Part shown: piece after piece, positions 4,005 through 11,460 of the stretch
How positions within the stretch are numbered: position 1 is the first letter of the stretch
How the letters are laid out: every line of letters starts with the position of its first letter
Source of the DNA: Ruminococcus sp. UBA4385
GTDB lineage: Bacteria; Bacillota_A; Clostridia; Oscillospirales; Ruminococcaceae
Direction of reading: 5' to 3'
Assembly: GCA_002391065.1 (NCBI GenBank)
Contig: DGRP01000125.1
Span: 1 to 11,541, forward strand
Length of the DNA stretch: 11,541 nucleotides
Notes under the pieces: generated by a model
The model's input: only the letters and a program-made list of their open reading frames with translations
Told to the model about the DNA's origin: nothing
Database searches by the model: none
Program-made: the position numbers and the translations under genes

Positions 4005-5645
4005 CTATTCAAGCCGTCCGTCAGGCAGAAGAATTATATGCCTTGACTTTCCGCAGTCATCAAAGCGGACGGTCACTCTGCCGAGGTTGTAGTCAACGCT
4101 CTTTATCTCAGCCTTGGTCAAGCGCCTTGCAGTTCTGAGCATCTTCTGCTGACGCTCACTGTAAGAGCCAATATCATCGGAGGTGAAATACACACTTCCG
4201 AACAGGTGATTCATAACAGACAGCGACTGCTTCTGGCAGTGAACAAGGGAGATATTATCGTCTCTGAGAAGATACACATCGGGGTCATTGAGGAAGGCTC
4301 TGCCGTCAAGCTGGCGGCGGAAGATAGTGTTCATGATAGAATTCTTTGTCGATACCCTTTCCCTATGGGTCAGTCTCATAAGAGGATTGTCGTTCCAGCT
4401 AAGGCCTACATCGCAGCCGATACGGCAGTAATCAACCTTACCGAAGGCCGAAGCAAGCGGCACACCGCAGCCGAGAATAAGCTTATCGCCGACGCACTCA
4501 CGCAGGAAGTCCATAGCCTCACACATTACCTGTCCCCTGCTTTTTGCGTTCTGAGGTATCTCGCATACAGCATAGAGGAAGTCAAGCTTCACAAGGTCGA
4601 AGCCCCATTCATCAAGGACAGTTCTGAACACCTCTCTGAGGTAGCCTCTTACCTCTTCATTATAGAAATCCAGAACATAGCTTCCACTCCAGTTGCAGCC
4701 TGCGGGAACTTCATCACCGAATTTATCGTGAAGAAGCCATTGCTTCTTATTTTTGTAGATATCGCTCTCCTTCTCGCATACAAAGGGCGCAAGCCACAGT
4801 CCTGAGAGCATACCGTTCTCGTGTATGCGGTCGCTTATCTTTTTGATGCCGTCAGGGAACTTCTCCTTATCAAGCGAAAGCCAGTCACCTACTGCGGTCT
4901 GGTAGCCGTCATCTATCTGGAAGATGTCCTGCTTTTCAGCAGATGAGGCTATAGCGTCAAGGTCATGCGAAAGCTTTTCCTCGCTGATATCCTGATAATG
5001 TCTGTACCAGCTTGTATAGCCGAAAACAGGCTTTGCCTTCGGGGGCTCTGTCTGCATAAGGGAGAACCAGCGGTCGAAAACCTGCGACTCCGTACCCTCT
5101 CCTATATACAGGTCAAGAGCATTGAACTCCTCACCGAAAACTGCGCCCTCAAGGTCGGGAGAGAAGCTTACCTTTTCCTTATTGGCATTTATACGGATAA
5201 GAGTGAAGGCGGTTGCTTCATTCAGTGAACCAAAGAGCGTGTACATCTCGGCTGCCCTCACATAAGCATAGGTAAAGCCGTGAAAATGGCCGCCGTTTTG
5301 CTTGTATTTTACAAAGTTGTAGTCGCCGTACTTATCAAAATTATACTTTGCAACCATTGCAGGCGGAATGTGGTCAATGCCCCTTGTTTTCTCATCAGGA
5401 GAGTACTCACGGCTGTCTGTCCATGACTGATAGCCATTCACAAAAATACGGTCATCATCAGTAACAGGCAGGTAAGCTGTAAGCTTCACCTTTGAGAACA
5501 TAAGCTCCTTTTTCGGAGTGATCCTCAGGGTCAGCCTGTCGCCGTCCCGGGTAAGCTTTGCTGAGAGCTCATCGCTTTCAAGACCCCTTTCAAACTCGTA
5601 ATAACAGTCCTCGGTCTGTATTTTTATCTTAATGTTTTCAAGCAT
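4005..5645 (-). CDS. Alpha-galactosidase, GH36-type (clan GH-D)
   Basis: This enzyme should hydrolyse terminal alpha-galactosyl residues (melibiose, raffinose-type sugars) inside the cell; there is no signal peptide. The 546-residue start at ATG 5645-5643 follows AGAGGA and overlaps the symporter gene by 8 bases; a longer frame exists but would lie deep in that gene. An N-terminal beta-rich domain (1-205) includes NGYQSWTDSREYSPDE. The TIM barrel follows: VFGYTSWYRHYQDIS (207-221), the substrate strand IFQIDDGYQTAVGDW (241-255) and LSGLWLAPFV (280-289). LVKLDFLYA carries the predicted nucleophile D355, and CRIGCDVGLSWND the predicted acid/base D412. A short C-terminal beta domain ends at 546. 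It is shorter than classic 700-residue GH36 enzymes but similar to the compact forms. Substrate preference cannot be fixed from sequence alone. Confidence 0.88.
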   Translation of the reverse strand: MLENIKIKIQTEDCYYEFERGLESDELSAKLTRDGDRLTLRITPKKELMFSKVKLTAYLPVTDDDRIFVNGYQSWTDSREYSPDEKTRGIDHIPPAMVAKYNFDKYGDYNFVKYKQNGGHFHGFTYAYVRAAEMYTLFGSLNEATAFTLIRINANKEKVSFSPDLEGAVFGEEFNALDLYIGEGTESQVFDRWFSLMQTEPPKAKPVFGYTSWYRHYQDISEEKLSHDLDAIASSAEKQDIFQIDDGYQTAVGDWLSLDKEKFPDGIKKISDRIHENGMLSGLWLAPFVCEKESDIYKNKKQWLLHDKFGDEVPAGCNWSGSYVLDFYNEEVRGYLREVFRTVLDEWGFDLVKLDFLYAVCEIPQNAKSRGQVMCEAMDFLRECVGDKLILGCGVPLASAFGKVDYCRIGCDVGLSWNDNPLMRLTHRERVSTKNSIMNTIFRRQLDGRAFLNDPDVYLLRDDNISLVHCQKQSLSVMNHLFGSVYFTSDDIGSYSERQQKMLRTARRLTKAEIKSVDYNLGRVTVRFDDCGKSRHIILLPDGRLE

Positions 5646-7035
5646 TTTCCTCTTCTCCCTTTCCCTCAGCGATAATGTCTGTGACCTTCTTCTCATTGTA
5701 GAGAGCAAGGATTATTCCGCCTATAAGGCAAAGCACTGCTGCAACGCCTGCGGTAAGTCTCAGTCCGAAGCCGTTTTCGCCTATGCCCTTGATAGAGGTA
5801 AACAGCACCATTGCAAGTGCCTGACCCATTTTCATAGCAAAGGTTCTTGCTGCAAAGAACATACCCTCACGGCTCTCGCCTGTCTTTATGCTGTCAGCCT
5901 GTGCAACGTCTGCAACGATAGCCTGCGGAAGTATTCCGAGGATAGCCATAGGTATAGATGCCAGCACTGCGATAGCGATACCGTTTGCCATTTTGCCCAT
6001 TCCGAGCTTGCCTGCAAAGGCGGTGAACGCAAATACACAGCTGAAGAATACGAATGCAAATATAACAAGCTTTTTCTTGCCAAGCCTTTTTGCAAGTATG
6101 TTTACGGGAGCGTAGAATACTAAGCTCATTCCTGTCATTGTTGCAAAGAGCAGGAAGGTCTTGCCCGAATCAAGCCCTATAAGTGATACGATGTAGAAGG
6201 ACAGTCCTGTCTGGAACATCGTGAGTGCTACCCAATAGAAAATATCCGAGAAAACAAACTTGCGGAACTCTCCGTTTCTGAAGGTCTTTGAAAGAGATGC
6301 AAATGCAGGTGTGTCCGAGGGAGTGGTATCGACGTAGTCGCTCTCCTTGATTCCGAATACGGGCACCAGCATACATACAGCCGCAACTGCCGCAAGTATA
6401 CCGATAGTTACTCTGAACGAATTTGCATAGCCGAGAGAGCCCCTCATAAAGCCTGCTATATTAGGTACAAGATAGCTTATCGCATTACCGATAAAAAATG
6501 TAACCGAGATATAGGTAGATACATTTATCCTGTCCTTAGGGTCACGTCCGAGCTCAGGAAGCAGAGCGTTGTAGGGCGTGCAGTAAATTGTCATAAACAG
6601 GTAGAAAAGCAAAAGCGTTACAAGAAGGAAGCCGTTATTGAGCCACACTGCAGTGCCGCTTGCAGGCTTACTGTTGAACGAGCCGAAGGGCGAAATAAAG
6701 ATAAGCACAGTCATCACTGAGAACGGAATTGCGATAGCCCTCATAAACGGGATCCGCCTTCCGTCCTTGTGGCGGCTTCGGTCGGATTTTGAAGCTATCC
6801 ACGGGTCGGTGACAGCGTCAAACAGACGGCCTGCCGCAGTGATAAGACCGATAACTGTGAGCCCGAGGAATATTGCTCCCTGCATGATGAAATATTTCTG
6901 CCCGAGCTTTATCTCCGAGCCCTCGGGCATATAGAAAAATACCAGCCAGTTAGATACGATACCCGACAGCATAGACCAGCCAAGCTGACCTATCGCAAAT
7001 ATCCAGAGTACCTTGTTAGTGATCTTCTTTTTCAT
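5638..7035 (-). CDS. GPH-family (MelB-like) sugar:cation symporter
   Basis: This 465-residue inner-membrane transporter has about twelve hydrophobic helices and belongs to the glycoside-pentoside-hexuronide:cation symporter family within the MFS. The signature region GRLFDAVTDPWIASKSD (69-85), followed by the GRR loop, is present; D73 and D77 correspond to the cation-site aspartates D55 and D59 of MelB. A second family-typical block is YCTPYNALLPELGRDPKDR. It starts at ATG 7035-7033 behind AAGGAGG and overlaps the regulator stop (ATGA). The adjacent alpha-galactosidase makes an alpha-galactoside such as melibiose the likely cargo, by context only. The C-terminus is charged (KGEEENA). Confidence 0.9.
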   Translation of the reverse strand: MKKKITNKVLWIFAIGQLGWSMLSGIVSNWLVFFYMPEGSEIKLGQKYFIMQGAIFLGLTVIGLITAAGRLFDAVTDPWIASKSDRSRHKDGRRIPFMRAIAIPFSVMTVLIFISPFGSFNSKPASGTAVWLNNGFLLVTLLLFYLFMTIYCTPYNALLPELGRDPKDRINVSTYISVTFFIGNAISYLVPNIAGFMRGSLGYANSFRVTIGILAAVAAVCMLVPVFGIKESDYVDTTPSDTPAFASLSKTFRNGEFRKFVFSDIFYWVALTMFQTGLSFYIVSLIGLDSGKTFLLFATMTGMSLVFYAPVNILAKRLGKKKLVIFAFVFFSCVFAFTAFAGKLGMGKMANGIAIAVLASIPMAILGILPQAIVADVAQADSIKTGESREGMFFAARTFAMKMGQALAMVLFTSIKGIGENGFGLRLTAGVAAVLCLIGGIILALYNEKKVTDIIAEGKGEEENA

Positions 7036-7688
7036 TTGTTTTCCTCCTTTATTTCAATGCTTACTATTGCCATTTCTATCAAGTAGTCGAGCTCCTTTTC
7101 CGCACTCTCGGACTCTCCCATGAATACATCTCCCCTTGCGAACTTCTCGCTCATCAGCATAAGCGCATGAGTGACCGAGATGTACAGCGTTCTGAAATCT
7201 GCATCGGGTCTTGCAGTGCCGTCATTACAGCCGTTGCGGTAGGCGTCCTCAAACAGCGGAAAAAAATTCATTACACTCTTCTCATACTCTGCAAGCTCCT
7301 CCTGTGGTATTTTCTCCCTTATCACAAAGCGATCAAAGCTGTCGATAAACCTCAGAAAATCCTTATGCGAGCTGTAAAGCACCTTGAACACCTTCATAAG
7401 CTCCCTTATCTGCTCTATACCCGTCTTGTTCTTATAGTAGTCGCACTCGAACACACCGTCAAACAGAGCCTTTACCTGCCCCCATAAAAGACAGCCTGCC
7501 CTTATAACGATAGCCGACTTCGTTCCGAAGTACCTGTACAGCGAGGCAACACCTATATCACACTTTACTGCTATATCGTTCATTTTTATATCGTCTATAT
7601 CCTGCTCAAGAAGCATCTGTGCAGCGGTCTGCACGGCTTCCTCCATGCGGTCTTTTTTTGCATTATCGAGAATTTTTTTGTAATCCAC
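7032..7688 (-). CDS. TetR/AcrR-family transcriptional regulator
   Basis: This 218-residue predicted dimeric repressor starts at a GTG codon (7688-7686), with AAAGGAGG nine bases upstream. The N-terminal DNA-binding domain covers residues 15-62; its helix-turn-helix is MNDIAVKCDIGVASLYRYFG (36-55), the YRYFG/K-S signature of the family. Residues 70-218 are the helical ligand-binding and dimerisation domain, of ordinary length. It is the first gene of an operon with a MelB-like symporter and an alpha-galactosidase, joined by ATGA overlap. It lies beside a large symmetric operator. The simplest reading is autorepression and control of the operon and the divergent gene, with a galactoside or its product as inducer. 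TetR regulators are less usual than AraC or LacI types for such operons. Confidence 0.93.
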   Translation of the reverse strand: MDYKKILDNAKKDRMEEAVQTAAQMLLEQDIDDIKMNDIAVKCDIGVASLYRYFGTKSAIVIRAGCLLWGQVKALFDGVFECDYYKNKTGIEQIRELMKVFKVLYSSHKDFLRFIDSFDRFVIREKIPQEELAEYEKSVMNFFPLFEDAYRNGCNDGTARPDADFRTLYISVTHALMLMSEKFARGDVFMGESESAEKELDYLIEMAIVSIEIKEENK

Positions 7689-7766
7689 TTGACAAATCCT
7701 CCTTTTTGTGATAGACTTAATATCAACCTGATAGTAAGTCTATCATACTTTCCCCGATTTGTCAAG
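7688..7766. promoter_or_regulatory. Mirror-image divergent promoters inside a concentric palindrome (TetR operator candidate)
   Basis: All dyads share one centre, base 7727. The core, 7709-7745, is a 37-bp palindrome: TGATAGACTTA (7709-7719) mirrors 7735-7745, and TATCA (7721-7725) mirrors 7729-7733, with one mismatched pair (7720/7734). Outer arms CTTGACAAATC (7688-7698) and GATTTGTCAAG (7756-7766) are perfect mirrors, each 10 bp from the core. Each arm holds a TTGACA. The leftward promoter is TTGACA 7765-7760, 17 bp, TAGACT 7742-7737. The rightward one is TTGACA 7689-7694, 17 bp, TAGACT 7712-7717. They drive the TetR-symporter-galactosidase operon and the + strand gene at 7842. Both -10 boxes lie in the core palindrome, so one bound regulator could block both. 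The rightward -35 overlaps the start of the TetR gene. Confidence 0.85.
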
Positions 7767-7841
7767 AGGGGCAGAAATATTTTAATTGGTATGGCAAAAA
7801 TACACCGCAGATTTTGTATATTTTAACAGGAGGATAACACT

Positions 7842-9296
7842 ATGGACAAGTCATCTGTAATTTTCGGAAACGTTATGAAGGAATCTGACGTAAAGAGCGC
7901 AAGGTCCAAGCAGCAGTCATTTATTAATAAGTACGGTGATGACAGACAGAAGGTATATCACCTGAAAGCCGAGGACAACAGTGTTGTCGGTGAGGGCAGC
8001 CTAGGAGTTAAGGTGCTGAAGCTGTCTGACGAGCCTCTGGAGATAGATAAGGATAAGAGCATAATCATCGGCAATATCAGAATGGGCTTCGGGCACTACC
8101 GTATTTCTATGGCGATAGCTTCTGCGGCACACTCTATGGGATATACCCCCTACTGGTTTGACCTTAACTCCTTTGAGGGCACTACGGCTACAAAGATTAT
8201 TTCGGCTCAGAACGATCTCTACTCACTGGGCTCAAGGATATCACAGAAGAGCGTTGTTTTCAACAAGGCTGTATGGGAGCCCATGAACAGTGAAGGATTC
8301 AGAAAGCTTACCTACAACTGCTCCGATCAGGCGGTCAGCGAGCTTATGACAGCTCTTTTCAGAGATCTGCCTAAGGACATTCCTTTTGCGGCAACTCATG
8401 TGTGGCCTGCACAGGCGGCTATACACGCAGGGCTTACAAAGGTTGTGAATGTTGTGCCCGATAACTGGCCTATGGCGCTTCACCTTGCAGAGGGTGCTAT
8501 ACATACAGTTCAGACTGAAAGTGCGTACCTCGGCTACAAGATGCTCAGGGGAATGGACAAGACAAGAACTCTGCGCCCCATGCCCGATGAGGACATAGCC
8601 TTCACAGGTCACTATATAGACCACGAGCTTGTATCGAACATTGAAGCTGACTGCGCACGCAGGATAAAGAGACTTGATGAGGGCAAGGCTAAGAGATACC
8701 TGCTCACTATCGGCGGTGCAGGTGCTCAGCAGGATATTTTCGTATCTATCATCAGACAGCTTCTAAAGCAGGTGAGAAGAAACAAGGCATCACTCCTTAT
8801 CAACCTCGGAGACCACTTAGACGCATGGGAGGCTATAAAGCAAAAGCTCCCCGAACTCTCGGCACTCACTACAGAGCACCTCGACAATTTCGAGGAGACA
8901 AAGGCATTTGCAGAAGCGGCTCTTGACGGCGATATAGGCGGAGTTCACGCCTTCTGCCACAAGGATATTTTTGCGGCTGTGTACTCGACCAACCTGCTCA
9001 TGAGGTGCTGTGACGTACTTATCACCAAGCCCAGCGAGCTTGCCTTCTACCCAGTGCCGAAGCTTATGATAAAACGTGTAGGCGGTCATGAAGCGTGGGG
9101 AGCTGTCCGTGCAGCTGAGATAGGCGACGGAACCTACGAATGCAGCAGTATCCGTGAGATATGCGGCACACTAGCTGTAATGCAGAGAGAGAACAGCGTT
9201 ATCCGCTTCCTGTGTGAGAACATAATCCGCAACAAGGAACGTGGAATGTATGACGGCGCTTACAAGGCAGTGGAGCTTGCATTCAAAGGAAAATAA
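7842..9296 (+). CDS. GT-B-like (MurG/MGDG-synthase-like) protein of unknown function
   Basis: The 484-residue soluble protein starts at ATG 7842 behind AGGAGG (7828-7833). Residues 1-70 are a charged extension. The N-terminal Rossmann-like half begins with SIIIGNIRMGFGHYRISMAI (73-92), matching the Gly/His-rich donor-side loop of MurG/MGDG-synthase-type glycosyltransferases. The C-terminal half opens with YLLTIGGAGAQQDIF (286-300). It contains DVLITKPSELAFYPVPKLMI (391-410) and then KRVGGHEAWGAVRAAE, equivalent to the nucleotide-binding KPG..E..and Q..NA region. I do not know a characterised homologue, and the donor and acceptor are unknown. It shares a symmetric promoter region with the alpha-galactosidase operon. 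A role in making or remodelling a galactosylated product is possible but unproven. A terminator follows at 9309. Confidence 0.7.
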   Translation: MDKSSVIFGNVMKESDVKSARSKQQSFINKYGDDRQKVYHLKAEDNSVVGEGSLGVKVLKLSDEPLEIDKDKSIIIGNIRMGFGHYRISMAIASAAHSMGYTPYWFDLNSFEGTTATKIISAQNDLYSLGSRISQKSVVFNKAVWEPMNSEGFRKLTYNCSDQAVSELMTALFRDLPKDIPFAATHVWPAQAAIHAGLTKVVNVVPDNWPMALHLAEGAIHTVQTESAYLGYKMLRGMDKTRTLRPMPDEDIAFTGHYIDHELVSNIEADCARRIKRLDEGKAKRYLLTIGGAGAQQDIFVSIIRQLLKQVRRNKASLLINLGDHLDAWEAIKQKLPELSALTTEHLDNFEETKAFAEAALDGDIGGVHAFCHKDIFAAVYSTNLLMRCCDVLITKPSELAFYPVPKLMIKRVGGHEAWGAVRAAEIGDGTYECSSIREICGTLAVMQRENSVIRFLCENIIRNKERGMYDGAYKAVELAFKGK

Positions 9297-9308
9297 GAGC
9301 ATAATTTT

Positions 9309-9345
9309 ACCACCGGGTGACGAAAACCGCCCGGTGGTTTTACTT
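9309..9345 (+). terminator. Intrinsic terminator after the GT-B-like gene
   Basis: ACCACCGGG (9309-9317) and CCCGGTGGT (9330-9338) form a perfect 9-bp GC-rich stem around a 12-base loop, followed by TTTACTTT. It begins 13 bases after the stop codon. Confidence 0.85.
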
Positions 9346-9358
9346 TCGCTATCAGGTA

Positions 9359-9387
9359 TTGAAATGTATGCTTACATATGATATAAT
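9359..9387 (+). promoter_or_regulatory. Promoter of the amino-acid symporter gene
   Basis: TTGAAA (9359-9364), a 17-bp spacer and TATAAT (9382-9387) lie 33 bases before the ATG. The spacer holds a 14-bp dyad, ATGTA-TGCT-TACAT (9364-9377), a possible operator. The ribosome site is the weak AGAGG near 9407-9412. Confidence 0.75.
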
Positions 9388-9419
9388 GAAATAAATATCA
9401 CAGGAAAAGAGGTACAGCT

Positions 9420-10670
9420 ATGAAAAAAGACAGAAAAAAGCTTCCGCTTGCTCTGCTTATTTTTATTGCACTGGCACTTGGTATTCTGGCAGGTATCCTG
9501 TTCGCCGTAACAGGACACGCAGGCTTTGCAAAGTCATACATACAACCGTTCGGAACTATCTTTCTGAACCTTATCAAATGGATAGTAACGCCCCTTGTGT
9601 TTTTCTCGATTATGTCGGGTGTAATCTCCATGAAGGATATCAAAAAGGTGGGCTCTGTCGGGCTTAAAACTGTAATCTACTATCTGTTCACAACGGCATT
9701 TGCGATTTCTATAGGACTGCTTGTCGCAAATCTTATGAAGGGGCTCTTCCCTGTTCTGAAAACCTCTTCTCTGTCCTATGAGGGGCCGAAGACAACTAAG
9801 TTTATAGACGTGCTCATAGATATGTTCCCGTCAAACTTCATTGAGCCCTTTGTAAAGGGAAATATGCTTCAGATTATTATTTCAAGCCTGTTTATCGGAT
9901 TTGCTATCCTTATCGTTCAGAAAAAGACGGGTACAGAAATCAAAGCAGTCGATACCCTCAATAATCTGTTCATGACAGTCATGGATATGATAATCAAGCT
10001 TTCCCCTGTCGGAGTTTTCTGTCTTATTACACCTGTTATCGCTGAGAACGGCCCTGAGATACTGGGCTCTCTTGCAGGAGTGCTTCTCGTGGCCTATGTG
10101 GGATATGTGGTGCATATGGTGATAGTGTACTCAACTGCCGTAAGGCTCGGTGCTAAAATAAGCCCCTTTAAGTTCTTTAAGGAGATGCTTCCTGCTATAC
10201 TGTTTGCATTCTCCTCGGCTTCCTCGGTAGGCTCTATACCTATAAATGAGGAATGTGCTCAGAAGCTTGGTGCGGACAAAAGCATAACCTCCTTCGTACT
10301 GCCTCTGGGAGCAACCATCAACATGGACGGAACGGCGATTTATCAGGGTGTCTGCTCAATATTTATTGCCTCGTGCTACGGAATAAACCTGACATTCTCC
10401 CAGATAATGACTATAGTTCTCACTGCGACGGTAGCCTCTATCGGAACAGCAGGCGCACCGGGTGCCGGAATGGTAATGCTTGCAATGGTACTGCAGTCGG
10501 TAGGCCTGCCTGTTGAGGGCATAGCACTGGTCGCAGGTGTTGACAGGGTCTTCGATATGGGAAGAACTACAGTAAACATCACAGGTGATGCGTCCTGTGC
10601 GATAATAGTTTCGGCACTGGAGAAAAGGAAAGCTTTAAGGCGAGAGAAAAAAGCCTCGGCTGAGACGTAA
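9420..10670 (+). CDS. Dicarboxylate/amino acid:cation symporter (DAACS, SLC1 family)
   Basis: This 416-residue membrane transporter should import an anionic amino acid with sodium or protons. Every family landmark is present. Hairpin HP1 has the serine-rich SSASSVGSIP (265-274); helix 7 has the cation motif NMDGT (301-305); HP2 has IGTAGAPGAG (341-350); helix 8 has DRVFDMGRTTVNITGD (375-390). By analogy with GltPh, D379 equals D394 (amino-group ligand), R382 equals R397 (side-chain carboxylate), T383 equals T398 and N386 equals N401. This combination favours glutamate or aspartate over C4-dicarboxylates or neutral amino acids. Length is normal. The N-terminus is a basic KKDRKK followed by helix 1, with no cleavable signal. 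It is monocistronic, with its own promoter and terminator. Confidence 0.93.
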   Translation: MKKDRKKLPLALLIFIALALGILAGILFAVTGHAGFAKSYIQPFGTIFLNLIKWIVTPLVFFSIMSGVISMKDIKKVGSVGLKTVIYYLFTTAFAISIGLLVANLMKGLFPVLKTSSLSYEGPKTTKFIDVLIDMFPSNFIEPFVKGNMLQIIISSLFIGFAILIVQKKTGTEIKAVDTLNNLFMTVMDMIIKLSPVGVFCLITPVIAENGPEILGSLAGVLLVAYVGYVVHMVIVYSTAVRLGAKISPFKFFKEMLPAILFAFSSASSVGSIPINEECAQKLGADKSITSFVLPLGATINMDGTAIYQGVCSIFIASCYGINLTFSQIMTIVLTATVASIGTAGAPGAGMVMLAMVLQSVGLPVEGIALVAGVDRVFDMGRTTVNITGDASCAIIVSALEKRKALRREKKASAET

Positions 10671-10679
10671 GAATATTAA

Positions 10680-10717
10680 AAGGCAGTCTGTTTATTGAGC
10701 AGACTGCCTTGTTTTTA
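10680..10717. terminator. Bidirectional terminator between convergent genes
   Basis: AAGGCAGTCTG (10680-10690) and CAGACTGCCTT (10700-10710) form a perfect 11-bp stem with a 9-base loop. GTTTTTATT follows on +, and TTTTAATATT on -. It serves both the symporter gene, ending at 10670, and the leftward gene, ending at 10718. Confidence 0.9.
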
Positions 10718-11305
10718 TTAAGTTGTACCTCTTGCTTCTTTGTTTTTATATTTGCCCCTTACTGCAAGACCTATAGTTCCGTCTGCAATCAGTGCGGTTA
10801 CATAGCCCGTAAAGCTGAAATCAAAGCCGACCTTCGCCATATTGATGACTGCCAGAATCAATGCTGAAATGTCAAGACCAATTATCACATAAAACAGTAT
10901 CCAAGTTCTCTTTTTTCCGAGGTCCTTTCCAAACACCATAATGAGCAGATCAAACGCCTTAAAGACATACAGAACTGAAATCATAACCATTAACGCTGTT
11001 GTCTTATAGAAAAACAGATTAACAATATCCGAAATCACACATACCCCTACATGAAAAAGCATAAACGCTTTATAGAAGACTGCCGCCTGCTTGCTGTAGC
11101 CCTTGAGCAGATATACAGCACCCATAATAAGCATCAGCAGAATAAATACCATTAAGATAACATTTGTCAGGTTTGAAAACGTATCGTGAGTGTTTTTTGA
11201 GTTGACAGCACTGACTATAAAATTGACTGCTCCGCCAACCGTTCCGCACATCATAAGTATCATCAGCGCGAGATGAATTTTCATAATAGGGTTTTGCTTT
11301 TCCAT
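10718..11305 (-). CDS. Unrecognised six-helix membrane protein
   Basis: This 195-residue protein belongs to no family I can name. Six hydrophobic segments are visible at about 11-34, 46-67, 76-99, 104-125, 134-155 and 164-183. A short charged N-terminus (MEKQNPIMKIH) and a basic tail (RGKYKNKEARGTT) flank them. Loops are short, and there is no obvious catalytic motif; D93 and D119 lie in or at the ends of helices and could matter. It starts at ATG 11305-11303 behind GGAAGGAG and has a plausible promoter about 80 bases upstream. It converges on the amino-acid symporter gene and shares its terminator, so no operon partner suggests a role. Codon use and open length support a real gene. Confidence 0.75.
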   Translation of the reverse strand: MEKQNPIMKIHLALMILMMCGTVGGAVNFIVSAVNSKNTHDTFSNLTNVILMVFILLMLIMGAVYLLKGYSKQAAVFYKAFMLFHVGVCVISDIVNLFFYKTTALMVMISVLYVFKAFDLLIMVFGKDLGKKRTWILFYVIIGLDISALILAVINMAKVGFDFSFTGYVTALIADGTIGLAVRGKYKNKEARGTT

Positions 11306-11380
11306 TTTATTAACTCCTTCCGCAAAAGCATAACGATAAGTACAAAATTACTATTACAGGAATAGCAGTTTTACTATTTA

Positions 11381-11409
11381 ATTATATCATAAACCCTTAA
11401 AACAGTCTA
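11381..11409 (-). promoter_or_regulatory. Probable promoter of the six-helix membrane protein gene
   Basis: Reading leftward, TATAAT (11386-11381) lies 17 bp downstream of TAGACT (11409-11404), a 4/6 match to the -35 consensus. Just downstream, AATAG/CTATT motifs repeat in inverted pairs between 11351 and 11379 and could be an operator. Confidence 0.55.
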
Positions 11410-11460
11410 CTATTCCGGTTGGAAATATTTTATTAATTAAATTAAAGTTGTAACTTTTTG

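Noticed and set aside
4206..4805. 199-codon open frame on + inside the alpha-galactosidase gene
   Set aside because: The - strand frame has catalytic motifs and operon context; the + frame has no family features.
5646..5708. Longer start for the alpha-galactosidase gene
   Set aside because: The extension (rich in Arg/Glu/Lys) is the symporter tail read in another frame; AGAGGA correctly precedes the shorter start.
7792..7822. Possible promoter ending in TATATT just before the GT-B-like gene
   Set aside because: There is no acceptable -35 at a suitable distance and the transcript would begin inside the ribosome site; the mirrored promoter at 7689-7717 is far better.
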